From: JBFXDI01 sp050181295
GTDB lineage: Bacteria > Pseudomonadota > Alphaproteobacteria > Rhizobiales > Aestuariivirgaceae
Direction of reading: 5' to 3'
DNA length: 22,762 nucleotides
Assembly (NCBI GenBank): GCA_050181295.1
Contig: JBFXDI010000062.1
Location: 1-22,762 of the forward strand
In this document: piece after piece, positions 15,216 through 22,762 of the stretch
Layout: each line of letters begins with the position of its first letter
Position numbering within the stretch: the first letter of the stretch is position 1
Notes under the pieces: generated by a model
What the model was told of the DNA's origin: nothing
Seen by the model: the letters and a program-made list of their open reading frames with translations, nothing else
Databases searched by the model: none
Translations under genes and position numbers: made by a program

Positions 15216-16030
15216 GAAAGCTTCTTTCCGTCGCGTCGGCGCTGCTGCTTGCCGGGTGCATGACCTCGAACGTCAGCCTCGAAGGCCCACGCGTCATCAA
15301 TGTGGAGGGTACCGCATCTCCCGCCGGGACGGTGCTGAAGGCCAACATGAACGGCCTCGTGACGATGACCGGTCCTTCCTACGTGACCGTTATCGTGAAC
15401 GAGGCGCAGAAGCACAACCGCAACGCGGCCGACGTGCTGCCCGATGCGCTGACCTCCGGCTCCGGCTTCGTCGTCGACACCAAGGGACACGTGATGACGG
15501 CCGGCCACGTGGCGGTCGCGGCGGGCTACACCGTCGATGCCAGGGGCGCGGACGGCCGACTTTACCGGGGCAAGGTCCTCGCGGTCAGCAAATCCCCCGA
15601 CATGGCGCTGATCGAGCTCAGCGGCTTCACGGGCACGCCCGTGACGGTCGCCTCGACCCCCTGCCTCAGCCAGGGCGACCCCGTCTTCTCGCTCGGCAAG
15701 CCGCATGCCCAGGGCGACACGGCCCGGATCGGCACGCTCGAATCCATGAGCTTCGGCCGCGCCGTCAGCTACACGGGCTTCGGCTATCCGGACGCCATGG
15801 TGCTGCGCATGAGCACGCGCAAGGGCGAATCCGGCGGACCGCTGTTCAATTCCCGCGGCGAGCTCACCGGCATGGTGGTATCGACGCTGTCGGACGGCAA
15901 CGGGCGTCCGCTGAACCTCGCCCACGCGCTCCCCTCGCCCGACATCGCGCAATTTCTCTGCAAGAACATCTCGTGCTCGCCGCAGTGGCGCGCGGTCATC
16001 GATATCGACATCAGGCGCTGCTCGACCTGA
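15212..16030 (+). CDS. Trypsin-like serine protease, predicted lipoprotein
   Basis: A 272-residue exported protease of the chymotrypsin fold. The N-terminus is a lipoprotein signal with lipobox LAGC (Cys16) and Met at +2, which by the E. coli rule favours the outer membrane. The catalytic triad is visible: His99 in MTAGHV, Asp130 in SPDMALIEL and Ser207 in KGESGGPLF. There is no PDZ domain, so it is not a complete DegP/HtrA protein. The start is the TTG at 15212: it overlaps the sulfotransferase stop as TTGA, has a GGAGGGGGAG ribosome binding site just upstream, and gives the lipobox at the right distance. Four-base overlaps join all three genes of this operon, so a protease acting in the same envelope process as the sulfotransferases is likely, but its substrate is unknown. 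Confidence 0.88.
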   Translation: MRKLLSVASALLLAGCMTSNVSLEGPRVINVEGTASPAGTVLKANMNGLVTMTGPSYVTVIVNEAQKHNRNAADVLPDALTSGSGFVVDTKGHVMTAGHVAVAAGYTVDARGADGRLYRGKVLAVSKSPDMALIELSGFTGTPVTVASTPCLSQGDPVFSLGKPHAQGDTARIGTLESMSFGRAVSYTGFGYPDAMVLRMSTRKGESGGPLFNSRGELTGMVVSTLSDGNGRPLNLAHALPSPDIAQFLCKNISCSPQWRAVIDIDIRRCST

Positions 16031-16039
16031 GATCGCTCC

Positions 16040-16061
16040 CTTCCGGCATTTGCTACGGAAG
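16040..16061. terminator. Short hairpin between convergent protease and qor genes
   Basis: CTTCCG and CGGAAG form a 6-bp stem with a 10-base loop. It covers the qor stop codon and begins 10 bases after the protease stop, which is the only space where a bidirectional terminator could lie. There is no T-tract. Confidence 0.3.
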
Positions 16062-17030
16062 CAGCACGGTGGAGCCGGTTGTCCGGCGCGCCTCGAGATC
16101 CTGGTGCGCCTTGACTGCGTCCTTCAGCGCATAGCGCTGGTTGACCGGAATCTTGACCTTGCCGCTCGCCACCATCCGCATGAGGTCGGCCGCGTTCTCC
16201 TGCAGGGCCTGGTCGGTCGCCACGTACCAGGCGAGCGTCGGTCGGGTGACATAGAGCGCACCCTTGCCAGCGAGAATGCCGAGGTCGAAATTCTTCACCG
16301 GCCCTGATGCATTGCCGAAGGTCACGAGCAGGCCCCTCGGCGCGAGCGAGTCGAGCGAAGCCATGACGGTGGCGGCTCCCACGCCGTCATAAACAACCGG
16401 TACCCCCTTGCCATCCGTGATCTCGCGCACCCGTTTCGCCACGTCCTCCTCGCCGTAGAGAATGACGTGGTCGCAGCCAGCCTGTTTGGCGACTTCGACC
16501 TTGGCGGGCGAGCCCGCGGTTCCGATGACGGTGGCGCCCAATGCCTTGGCCCACTGCGCGGCGATCTGGCCAACGCCGCCAGCCGCGGCGTGGATGAGGA
16601 TCGTGTCGCCGGCCTTCACCACATAGGTCTCGCGCAGCAGATAGCGCACGGTCATGCCCTTCAGCATCATCGCGGCCGCCGTCTCGTCGTCGATGCCGTC
16701 CGGCAGCTTGGTCACCCGGTTGGCCGGGGCGTTGCGCGCTTCTGCATAGGCGCCGATCGGTCCGTTGCCGTAGGCGACGCGGTCGCCGGCCTTCAGCCCG
16801 GCGACGCCTTGGCCCACTTCCTCGACTGTTCCCGCCCCCTCAAGGCCTATACCGGAAGGCAGCGGAACCGGATAAAGGCCACTTCTATGATAGGTGTCGA
16901 TGAAGTTGAGGCCGATCGCGGTATGCCGGATGCGCACCTCGCCCTTCCCCGGCGGCGGAAGGTCGACATCCGCGAGCTGCATGACCTCCGGGCCGCCCGC
17001 GGCGTTGATTCGTATTGCTCGCATCGCCAT
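16053..17030 (-). CDS. qor: NADPH:quinone oxidoreductase (zinc-free MDR family)
   Basis: A 325-residue cytosolic oxidoreductase of the medium-chain dehydrogenase/reductase superfamily, QOR type, which reduces quinones or related enones with NADPH. The N-terminal GroES-like part holds GGPEVMQLADVDLP, LNFIDTYHRSGLYP and PSGIGLEGAGTVEEVG; the nucleotide-binding part holds HAAAGGVGQIAAQWAKALGA near residues 148-167. The structural-zinc cysteines of alcohol dehydrogenases are absent, as expected for QOR. Two starts compete: ATG 17030 (MAMRAIR) and ATG 17024 (MRAIR). The AGGGA upstream is only about 1 base from the first but 7 from the second, so 17024 may be the true one; the difference is two residues. 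The gene is convergent with the protease and divergent from rne. The physiological substrate is not known. Confidence 0.92.
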   Translation of the reverse strand: MAMRAIRINAAGGPEVMQLADVDLPPPGKGEVRIRHTAIGLNFIDTYHRSGLYPVPLPSGIGLEGAGTVEEVGQGVAGLKAGDRVAYGNGPIGAYAEARNAPANRVTKLPDGIDDETAAAMMLKGMTVRYLLRETYVVKAGDTILIHAAAGGVGQIAAQWAKALGATVIGTAGSPAKVEVAKQAGCDHVILYGEEDVAKRVREITDGKGVPVVYDGVGAATVMASLDSLAPRGLLVTFGNASGPVKNFDLGILAGKGALYVTRPTLAWYVATDQALQENAADLMRMVASGKVKIPVNQRYALKDAVKAHQDLEARRTTGSTVLLP

Positions 17031-17179
17031 ATCCCTGTTTTGGTGCGGCCATACTGGCGCGCGTTAACCTCGATTGGTTTTGGACCGTGGAGCCGGCGGA
17101 GGGTGATTCTCTGCCAAGGCCGGACATTCCACCCTTGGAAGCCTCTAGCGCCGCCTCCATTCGCAGGCAAGGCCAGCGC

Positions 17180-17209
17180 TTGCCAACGAGGGCGGCCCTG
17201 CACTAGAAA
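17180..17209 (+). promoter_or_regulatory. Candidate promoter of rne
   Basis: TTGCCA at 17180-17185 (5 of 6) and TAGAAA at 17204-17209 (4 of 6), with an 18-base spacer, form the best sigma-70 match upstream of rne. Transcription would begin near 17216 and leave a leader of about 370 bases. Confidence 0.35.
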
Positions 17210-17588
17210 TAAGTTCTTCTTCCGTCCCCGGCGTGCCGCGACTGCGGCGATTGGCCGGAACGGGTGAGAAATTCCGCACCCACGCGGCGCCGGGCCATAA
17301 GCTGCCAGCCGCGGGGATGCGTTGTACCGGGTCCGATGCGGGACCGTCATCGAATCGTTCCGAGGCACCCGGAACAGGAGTGAAAGAACCGAATGTCAGA
17401 GCCGAACCACAGGACGCAGGAGACCTCTCGCTGCGACTGGGCGACGGCCGAGGGCGCCACAGCCGTCTCAAGACGGCTTCGCCATCGCGACATTCCCAAC
17501 CCACGCGCATGCGCCTGGAGCCGTGAAAACCCGGCGCCCGGAACAAGGTTGTCCGGCTCGAATGGCCGCGGCGCGACAAGGACAGACA
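17210..17588 (+). other. Long putative 5' untranslated leader of rne
   Basis: With 17031-17209 this makes a 558-base gap between divergent qor and rne. No coding frame in it looks real. It contains a perfect 8-bp hairpin at 17461-17478 (AGCCGTCT with AGACGGCT, 2-base gap). AAGGA at 17578-17582 lies six bases before the ATG at 17589. In E. coli, rne mRNA has a leader of over 300 bases through which RNase E cleaves and controls its own message; a similar role here is an inference from length alone. The open frame from 17322 into rne codes for an arginine- and proline-rich stretch unlike RNase E and is rejected. Confidence 0.45.
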
Positions 17589-20069
17589 ATGGGAAGCAAT
17601 ATGCTCATCGACGCCTCCCACCCGGAAGAGACCCGGGTGGTGGTGGCACGCGGCAACAGAATTGAGGAGTTCGACTACGAATCCGCCAGCCGCAAGCAGC
17701 TCAAGGGCAACATCTATCTCGCCAAGGTGACGCGCGTCGAGCCGTCCCTCCAGGCGGCCTTTGTGGACTACGGCGGAAACCGCCACGGGTTCCTCGCCTT
17801 CAGCGAAATCCATCCCGACTACTACCAGATCCCGGTCGCCGACCGGCAGGCGCTCCTGCGCGAGGAGGAGGCCGAGGCGCGGCGCGGCGACGAGGAGGAC
17901 GATCGCGACGTCCGCCGGCGGTCCCGCCATGACAGCGATGCTCCAGCGGCAACCGAGGAGGCTCAGGATCAGCCGTCCGACGCCGCTGCCGACATGCAGG
18001 AGTCGGAATCCGAAGAAGAAGCTGTGGAGGCCACACCCCAATCGGCCGAGGAGGCTTCCTCGGAGAACGGCGAAGGTGTCGAAACGGTCGAGGAGGAAAA
18101 CACCTCGGTCGAATCCGTCGGCGCGGAAGACGCGCTCGAGGAGGTTCCCGAACGGCGCCGTGGCCCGAGGCGCGTCTACAAGATCCAGGAGGTCATCAAG
18201 CGCCGGCAGGTGATCCTCGTGCAGGTGGTCAAGGAGGAGCGCGGCAACAAGGGCGCGGCGCTTACGACCTACCTCTCTCTCGCCGGCCGCTACTGCGTGC
18301 TCATGCCCAACACGGCGCGGGGCGGCGGCATCTCCCGCAAGATCACGGATGCGAGCGACCGCAAGCGGCTCAAGGACGTCGCGCGCGATATCGAGGTGCC
18401 GGCCGGCATGGGGCTCATTGTGCGCACGGCAGGCGCGCAGCGCACCAAGACCGAGATCAAGCGCGACTACGACTATCTGCTGCGGCTGTGGGAGAGCGTT
18501 CGCGACCTGACGCTCAAGTCCACGGCCCCCTGCCTTGTCTATGAGGAAGGCAGCCTCATCAAGCGCGCGATCCGCGACCTCTACACCAAGGACGTCGACG
18601 ACGTGATCGTCGAGGGCGACGCGGGCTACCGCGAGGCCAAGGACTTCATGAAGATGCTCATGCCCAGCCATGCGCGCAACGTGAAGCCGCACAAGGACAC
18701 GCGTCCTCTCTTCAGCCAGCACAGGGTCGACAGCCAGCTCGATTCGCTTTTCTCGCCGACCGTGACGCTGCCCTCGGGCGGCTACCTGGTGATCAACCAG
18801 ACCGAGGCGCTGGTCTCCATCGACATCAATTCCGGCAAGGCGACGCGCGAGCACAACATCGAGGACACCGCGCTCAAGACCAACCTCGAGGCGGCCGACG
18901 AGATTGCCCGCCAGCTCCGCCTGCGCGACCTCGCTGGCCTCATCGTCATCGACTTCATCGACATGGAGGAGAAGCGCAACAACCGCTCGGTGGAGCGCCG
19001 CCTCAAGGAGGCGCTCAAGCATGACCGCGCCCGCATCCAGGTGGGCCGCATCAGCCATTTCGGCCTGCTCGAGATGTCGCGGCAGCGGCTCCGGCGTGGC
19101 ATGCTCGAAGGCTCCACACGGCCCTGCCCCCACTGCCAGGGAACCGGCCTCATACGCTCGGTGTCGAGCTGCTCGCTCAGCGTGCTCAGGACGATCGAGG
19201 AGCAGTTCACCTCGCGCAAGCCCGAGAGCGTGAACGTCCAGTGTAATCCGGAGGTCGCCTTCTACATCCTCAACGAGAAGCGCGATCACCTGCTCGATCT
19301 GGAAGCCACCTACCAGGTTTCGATCTTCCTCGTGGCCAATCCCGCGGTGAGCCCCTGGGAATGCGAGATCCAGCGGGTCGGCGACCGGCCGGGCACCGTT
19401 CGCAAGGTCCAGCCCCAGGAGGGTTCCATCAAGTTCGACTCGGCCTTCGTCGAGGAGGAAGCCGACGAAGCCCCGGCGGCGGATGCGGAAGCCGAAGAAG
19501 CCGAAGCGGCATCCACCAGCGAGGAAGCTCGCGGTGGAGAGGACGAGCCGCGGCGCAAGCGGCGGCGGCGGCGCGGCCGCCGCGGAGGCCGCCGCAACCG
19601 CGAGGATGAGGCAGGCGGCTTCGGCCAGAGCGAACAGGCGGAGACGGCAGCCGAAGCCGGCGACGACGGCGAGGAAGAATTGGGCGCCGCCGATACCGAC
19701 GCCGAACCGGCCGACATCGAGCCGGACATGACGTTGGAGGCCGATGCGCCCCGGGAGGCCTTGCCGACCGATGAACCCGCGGCGGAAGCGGAAGCACCAA
19801 AGCGTCCGCGCCGGAGCCGGCGGAGAAAGCCCGAGGCCGTCCAGGCCGAACCAAAGAGCAATGGGGCAGAAGTGATGGCGGAGGCCGAAACGGCCGAACC
19901 ATCGCCGCCGCAAGCGGAAAACGTGAACGAAGCCACGTCTGCCGAGCCCGCTCCAAGGCAGGAGGAAGCGCCCCGGCAGTGGGCTCCGCCTCCGGCGACC
20001 GCCCGGAGCGACGGGCCGGCCAAGAGCGGCTGGTGGCGAAAGAAAACCTCCGGACAACCCGAAGTCTAA
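17589..20069 (+). CDS. rne: Ribonuclease E
   Basis: An 826-residue endoribonuclease that cleaves AU-rich single-stranded RNA, matures rRNA and tRNA and organises the RNA degradosome. The start MGSNMLIDASHPEETRV matches the alphaproteobacterial N-terminus. The S1 RNA-binding domain (from ~38) is split by a Glu/Asp-rich insertion at ~93-190. The catalytic Asp412 (SIDINSGK) and Asp455 (VIDFIDME) are 43 residues apart, as in E. coli (303 and 346), and the Zn-link CPHC at Cys513/Cys516 is again 58 residues further on. Residues beyond ~620 are disordered: acidic blocks, an arginine-rich patch near 654-671 that probably binds RNA, and a C-terminal GWWRKK. That tail would be the degradosome scaffold. 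Total length is at the low end for the group. ATG 17589 has AAGGA at good spacing; ATG 17601 is a less likely start. Confidence 0.97.
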   Translation: MGSNMLIDASHPEETRVVVARGNRIEEFDYESASRKQLKGNIYLAKVTRVEPSLQAAFVDYGGNRHGFLAFSEIHPDYYQIPVADRQALLREEEAEARRGDEEDDRDVRRRSRHDSDAPAATEEAQDQPSDAAADMQESESEEEAVEATPQSAEEASSENGEGVETVEEENTSVESVGAEDALEEVPERRRGPRRVYKIQEVIKRRQVILVQVVKEERGNKGAALTTYLSLAGRYCVLMPNTARGGGISRKITDASDRKRLKDVARDIEVPAGMGLIVRTAGAQRTKTEIKRDYDYLLRLWESVRDLTLKSTAPCLVYEEGSLIKRAIRDLYTKDVDDVIVEGDAGYREAKDFMKMLMPSHARNVKPHKDTRPLFSQHRVDSQLDSLFSPTVTLPSGGYLVINQTEALVSIDINSGKATREHNIEDTALKTNLEAADEIARQLRLRDLAGLIVIDFIDMEEKRNNRSVERRLKEALKHDRARIQVGRISHFGLLEMSRQRLRRGMLEGSTRPCPHCQGTGLIRSVSSCSLSVLRTIEEQFTSRKPESVNVQCNPEVAFYILNEKRDHLLDLEATYQVSIFLVANPAVSPWECEIQRVGDRPGTVRKVQPQEGSIKFDSAFVEEEADEAPAADAEAEEAEAASTSEEARGGEDEPRRKRRRRRGRRGGRRNREDEAGGFGQSEQAETAAEAGDDGEEELGAADTDAEPADIEPDMTLEADAPREALPTDEPAAEAEAPKRPRRSRRRKPEAVQAEPKSNGAEVMAEAETAEPSPPQAENVNEATSAEPAPRQEEAPRQWAPPPATARSDGPAKSGWWRKKTSGQPEV

Positions 20070-20087
20070 GGCACCTTCCCGATTTGT

Positions 20088-20119
20088 GATGCCCGGCCCT
20101 GCAGCCGGGCATCCTTTTC
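20088..20119 (+). terminator. Rho-independent terminator of rne
   Basis: GATGCCCGGC and GCCGGGCATC form a perfect 10-bp stem with a 6-base loop, followed by CTTTTC, 18 bases after the stop. Its loop and flank resemble the palindrome at 11410-11431, so it may be a related element. A 5-bp hairpin (GCCGG, ACTT, CCGGC) follows at 20163-20176. Confidence 0.85.
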
Positions 20120-20238
20120 ATCCAACGAAGTCAGGGGGATGGTCGGGCTGGTCATGACGGAAGCCGGACTTCCGGCCCCGACTGTCGTTCGCGCCCGCCG
20201 CATGGCCTTCGATCACGCGCAGGTGTGCCGGATCGGGA

Positions 20239-20267
20239 TTGAAATTGGTCCTCCGTTTGGCCAAAAT
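20239..20267 (+). promoter_or_regulatory. Probable sigma-70 promoter of the caspase-like gene
   Basis: TTGAAA at 20239-20244 (5 of 6) and CAAAAT at 20262-20267 (4 of 6) are separated by exactly 17 bases. Transcription would start near 20274, about 33 bases before the ATG, which suits a simple unregulated leader. Confidence 0.45.
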
Positions 20268-20306
20268 GCGGCCCCCATCTGTTAGCCGTCAGGAAGGCGA
20301 TGACCC

Positions 20307-22607
20307 ATGCGCAGGCTCTGGCTTCTGGCAGTCCTCACCATCTCCCTTTTCCAGGCAACGGCAGCGAATGCTGTCGAGCGGGTTGCGCTGGTGATCGGGA
20401 ACTCGGCCTACGAGAGCACCCAGCGCCTCGTTAATCCCGCCAACGACTCCGCCGACATCGCCGCTGCCCTGAGGCGGCTCGAGTTCGACGTCATCGAGAA
20501 GCAGGACATTGGCGGGGAAGCCTTCGCGGACGTTGTGGGACAATTCGCGGCGAAGATGCAGGGCGCAAAGGTCGCGCTCTTCTACTATGCCGGTCACGCG
20601 ATGCAGTACGAGGACGTCAACTACCTCCTGCCCGTGGACGCCAAGCTCAAGAGCGCCTTCCAGCTCAAGCGCGAGACCATCGCGCTCGGCGACATCATCG
20701 CGCAGATGGAAGGCCGGGTGCCCATGAGCCTCGTCTTTCTCGACGGGTGCCGCAACAATCCGCTCGCCGAGGAGCTGCAGCAGTCGCTCATAGCGCAGGG
20801 GCGCGCGGTGGAGAGGACGCGAGGGCTTGCGCGCGAGACGGCCCGCGGGCGCAACACGCTTCTGAGCTTCGCCGCCGGTCCCGGCCGCGAGGCGCTCGAC
20901 GGCCAGGGCCGCAACAGCCCCTATGCCGCGGCACTCCTCAAGAACATCGAGACCCCCGGCCTCGAGATCGAGACCATGCTGAAGCGCGTGTCGCAGGATG
21001 TGCTCACCACGACCAGCAACAGCCAGGAGCCGGAGCGGCTCTCGCGCCTCACCGACGACTTCTATTTCAAGCCGGGCGACAAGGTCGCCGCGGTCGACCC
21101 CAATCAGCAGAAGTCGAGCACGATCGAGAATGCCTTCACGCCCGACGCGCTGCACTGGAGCCTCGTCAAGGACAGCACCAATGCGCAGCTTCTGAGAGAG
21201 TTCATCGGCCGCTATCCCTCGAGCCCGTTCCGCTCGGATGCGGAGTTCCGGCTCAAGGCGCTGGAGGAGCTGCAGTCTGCCCAGTCCTCCGCCTCGCCGG
21301 AAAAGACGCTCGCCTTCCTTGACCAGAACCTGCCTGCGGGTTCCGATGACCGCTACGCCTTCGGCCTGCCTGAGGGAATGCGCAAGAAGGTCGCCGAGGC
21401 ACTCAGACGCGAGGGGCATCTTGCCGACGCCGTGGACGATTATGTCCGCAACGGCACCGACATCTTCTCCCTGCGCTTCGCCACCATCAAATACCAGAAG
21501 ACCCAGAACTATCCGCAGACCGGCTACCTCCTGCGCGAGCAGGTGGCGAAGCTTCTGAGCAGCGATTCCGAACTCGCCCAGGCCGCTTCGCAGAACTCGA
21601 CCGCGACCGTCGCGACGCTCTTCTCGACCAATCAAGCGAGCGGTGACAAGACGCGCGACGCCTTCTCGAAGATGTCGCTTTCCGACGTGGAGCGTCTGCG
21701 TATCGCGCGCGCGCTCGAGTCGATGGGGCTCACCAACAGCCAGTTCCCCGTCGCCTTCGTCGAGACGGGCGATCCGGATGCGACCTTCCAGGAGGCCGTC
21801 AAACGGTTCCAGCAGGGCCGCGGCTATGCGGTCACCGGCTTTCCCGACGGCGAGCAGGTCCGCTACCTCGTGAGCCTCGGCGACAAGAAGAGTTCCTACG
21901 AGATCGCCAAGGAGGGCGCGGGCCAGGAGACCAGCCTGGTGCTAGCGGGCTTCACCACCGACAAGCTCATCGCCCGCGCCAAGGTCGCGCTCGGCGACAC
22001 GAGCGAGGGCGAGGGCTGGCGCGAGCTCCTCAAGAACTTCCAGCGCAACAACGGCTTCGACGCCAACGGACAGCTTTCCGAGGCGGTGGTGCTGAAACTG
22101 CTCGACAGCTCACCCAATGTTCCGCCGCCGAACTGGGTGCCGGACGACAAGTTCAAGGACTGGAGCTACTGGCAGCAGCGCGAAGGCGAGAAGCGCTGCT
22201 ACATCTGGACCTTCGCGACCCATGTGCAGGGCCGCTACGGCCTGACCGAGGGGCCGGACCTGACGCTCAGCCGGGTGCCGACCTGGCCCGAGCGCCACCT
22301 CTCCGCCACCTTCGGCAAGACGGAATGGTTCGACACCTCGCAGCCCACCCGTATCCTCATCGATGGGCGGAGCTTCGAGCTCACCACCCGCGAGGGCTAT
22401 TTCTGGCCGCGCGTGACCGGCAACAACGAATATTCCGACGAGGTCACGATCGCGCTCTCCAAGTCGACCAGCAGCGCGACGATCATCGGCACCTCGATTT
22501 TCGGCGGTGAGCTGGCCATGACCTTCTCGACCTCGGGCTTCCTGGCCGCCTTCCGGCGCATGGACGATCTGTGCGCCCGCAGCACGCTGTCGGAGTGGCT
22601 GAAATAG
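20307..22607 (+). CDS. Exported caspase-like (peptidase C14) protein with IalB-like C-terminal domain
   Basis: A 766-residue protein. Residues 1-~22 are a Sec signal peptide (LLAVLTISLF, site ANA). The caspase p20-like domain covers ~24-250, with His97 in YYAGHAMQ and Cys148 in FLDGCRNNP, the catalytic dyad of metacaspase-like cysteine proteases; it probably cuts after basic residues, as metacaspases do. The middle has two segments like peptidoglycan-binding-1 repeats: ~455-525 (VKRFQQGRGYAVTGFPDG) and ~568-602 (LLKNFQRNNGFDANGQLS). The last ~150 residues, from DWSYWQQREGEKRCYIW to the final MDDLC, follow the pattern of the IalB family: CY near the start, a DGRSFEL strand, IIGTSIFGG, FSTSGFLAAFRRMDDLC. 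That last match is from memory and less sure. ATG 20307 has AGGAAGG nine bases upstream. It stands alone. The role is unknown; a periplasmic, cell-wall-associated protease is the best guess. Confidence 0.85.
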   Translation: MRRLWLLAVLTISLFQATAANAVERVALVIGNSAYESTQRLVNPANDSADIAAALRRLEFDVIEKQDIGGEAFADVVGQFAAKMQGAKVALFYYAGHAMQYEDVNYLLPVDAKLKSAFQLKRETIALGDIIAQMEGRVPMSLVFLDGCRNNPLAEELQQSLIAQGRAVERTRGLARETARGRNTLLSFAAGPGREALDGQGRNSPYAAALLKNIETPGLEIETMLKRVSQDVLTTTSNSQEPERLSRLTDDFYFKPGDKVAAVDPNQQKSSTIENAFTPDALHWSLVKDSTNAQLLREFIGRYPSSPFRSDAEFRLKALEELQSAQSSASPEKTLAFLDQNLPAGSDDRYAFGLPEGMRKKVAEALRREGHLADAVDDYVRNGTDIFSLRFATIKYQKTQNYPQTGYLLREQVAKLLSSDSELAQAASQNSTATVATLFSTNQASGDKTRDAFSKMSLSDVERLRIARALESMGLTNSQFPVAFVETGDPDATFQEAVKRFQQGRGYAVTGFPDGEQVRYLVSLGDKKSSYEIAKEGAGQETSLVLAGFTTDKLIARAKVALGDTSEGEGWRELLKNFQRNNGFDANGQLSEAVVLKLLDSSPNVPPPNWVPDDKFKDWSYWQQREGEKRCYIWTFATHVQGRYGLTEGPDLTLSRVPTWPERHLSATFGKTEWFDTSQPTRILIDGRSFELTTREGYFWPRVTGNNEYSDEVTIALSKSTSSATIIGTSIFGGELAMTFSTSGFLAAFRRMDDLCARSTLSEWLK

Positions 22608-22689
22608 AGCGTCTACAGGCGCCTTTGGGCCTGACATCGTCCGAGCCTCACAGTTGCCGCATTTGACGGCGAATGAGCCTTGCCCGGAC

Positions 22690-22762
22690 ATGACCTTGTG
22701 GAAGCAAACAAAGCGTCTCCGGACGCTGCCGCTGGCTGCGATGCGCTCGGCGCTCGCAGGCT
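22690..22762 (+). CDS. Possible start of an exported protein, cut by the window edge
   Basis: From ATG 22690 the frame stays open to the end of the window (24 codons). It reads MTLWKQTKRLRTLPLAAMR and then SALAG, a basic start followed by a mildly hydrophobic run that could be the beginning of a signal peptide. There is no clear ribosome binding site, and 24 codons can be open by chance in this GC-rich DNA. The 82 bases between the caspase-like gene and this ATG hold only a weak 5-bp hairpin (CAGGC with GCCTG). Confidence 0.25.
   Translation, partial: MTLWKQTKRLRTLPLAAMRSALAG

Noticed and set aside
17322..17588. N-terminal extension of RNase E by 89 in-frame codons
   Set aside because: The extension is unlike any RNase E N-terminus I know, and the ATG at 17589 has a ribosome binding site and starts the conserved sequence.
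17145..20057. A 970-codon open frame on the minus strand opposite rne
   Set aside because: It is the antisense shadow of a GC-rich, Glu/Arg-rich gene; its protein is Arg/Leu/Gly-rich with no recognisable domain, whereas the plus strand is unmistakable RNase E.
20289..21635. A 448-codon minus-strand frame opposite the caspase-like gene
   Set aside because: No domain or ribosome binding site; the plus strand has the full caspase motifs.

Overview
The window is high-GC DNA (by eye well above 60% G+C) and looks like ordinary chromosome from an alphaproteobacterium, most likely order Hyphomicrobiales (Rhizobiales). The grounds are the gene content and order (rpoZ; an NYN-domain protein next to a family-5 type uracil-DNA glycosylase; smpB-dapA divergent from a soluble lytic transglycosylase), a DcaP-like porin, TPR-sulfotransferases, and an RNase E with an acidic insertion in its S1 domain. 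Genus cannot be fixed from the sequence alone. No rRNA, tRNA, insertion sequence, integrase or CRISPR array was seen.

Layout. 1-1620: a DUF6065-like protein of unknown role, then a small secreted protein that is largely an Asn-Ser-Ser-Ser repeat, closed by strong hairpins. 1639-3447 (minus strand): rpoZ, an L,D-transpeptidase and folK. 3584-4826 (plus): an NYN-domain putative nuclease and a Fe-S uracil-DNA glycosylase with a 7-nt gap. 4923-6289 (minus): smpB and dapA, an 8-nt-gap operon. 6491-9547 (plus): a soluble lytic transglycosylase followed 15 nt later by an alpha/beta hydrolase. 9548-9938: a long leader. 9939-11324: an outer-membrane porin with a textbook terminator. 11641-16030: two TPR-sulfotransferases and a lipoprotein serine protease joined by 4-nt overlaps. 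16053-17030 (minus): quinone oxidoreductase. 17031-17588: long region upstream of RNase E. 17589-20069: rne. 20307-22607: a secreted caspase-like protein whose C-terminus resembles the IalB family. A further gene may begin at 22690.

How the genes relate. Much of the window serves housekeeping: transcription (omega), trans-translation (SmpB), RNA decay (RNase E), DNA repair (uracil-DNA glycosylase), folate (FolK) and lysine/diaminopimelate (DapA) synthesis. A second theme is the cell envelope: L,D-transpeptidase, lytic transglycosylase, porin, lipoprotein protease, the Asn/Ser-rich secreted protein and the periplasmic caspase-like protein. DapA supplies diaminopimelate for the peptidoglycan that the L,D-transpeptidase crosslinks and the lytic transglycosylase cleaves.

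The least explained parts are the (NSSS)n protein, the three-gene sulfotransferase/protease operon, the caspase-IalB-like fusion, and the structured leaders of the porin and rne. I did not find a convincing new defence or mobile system.
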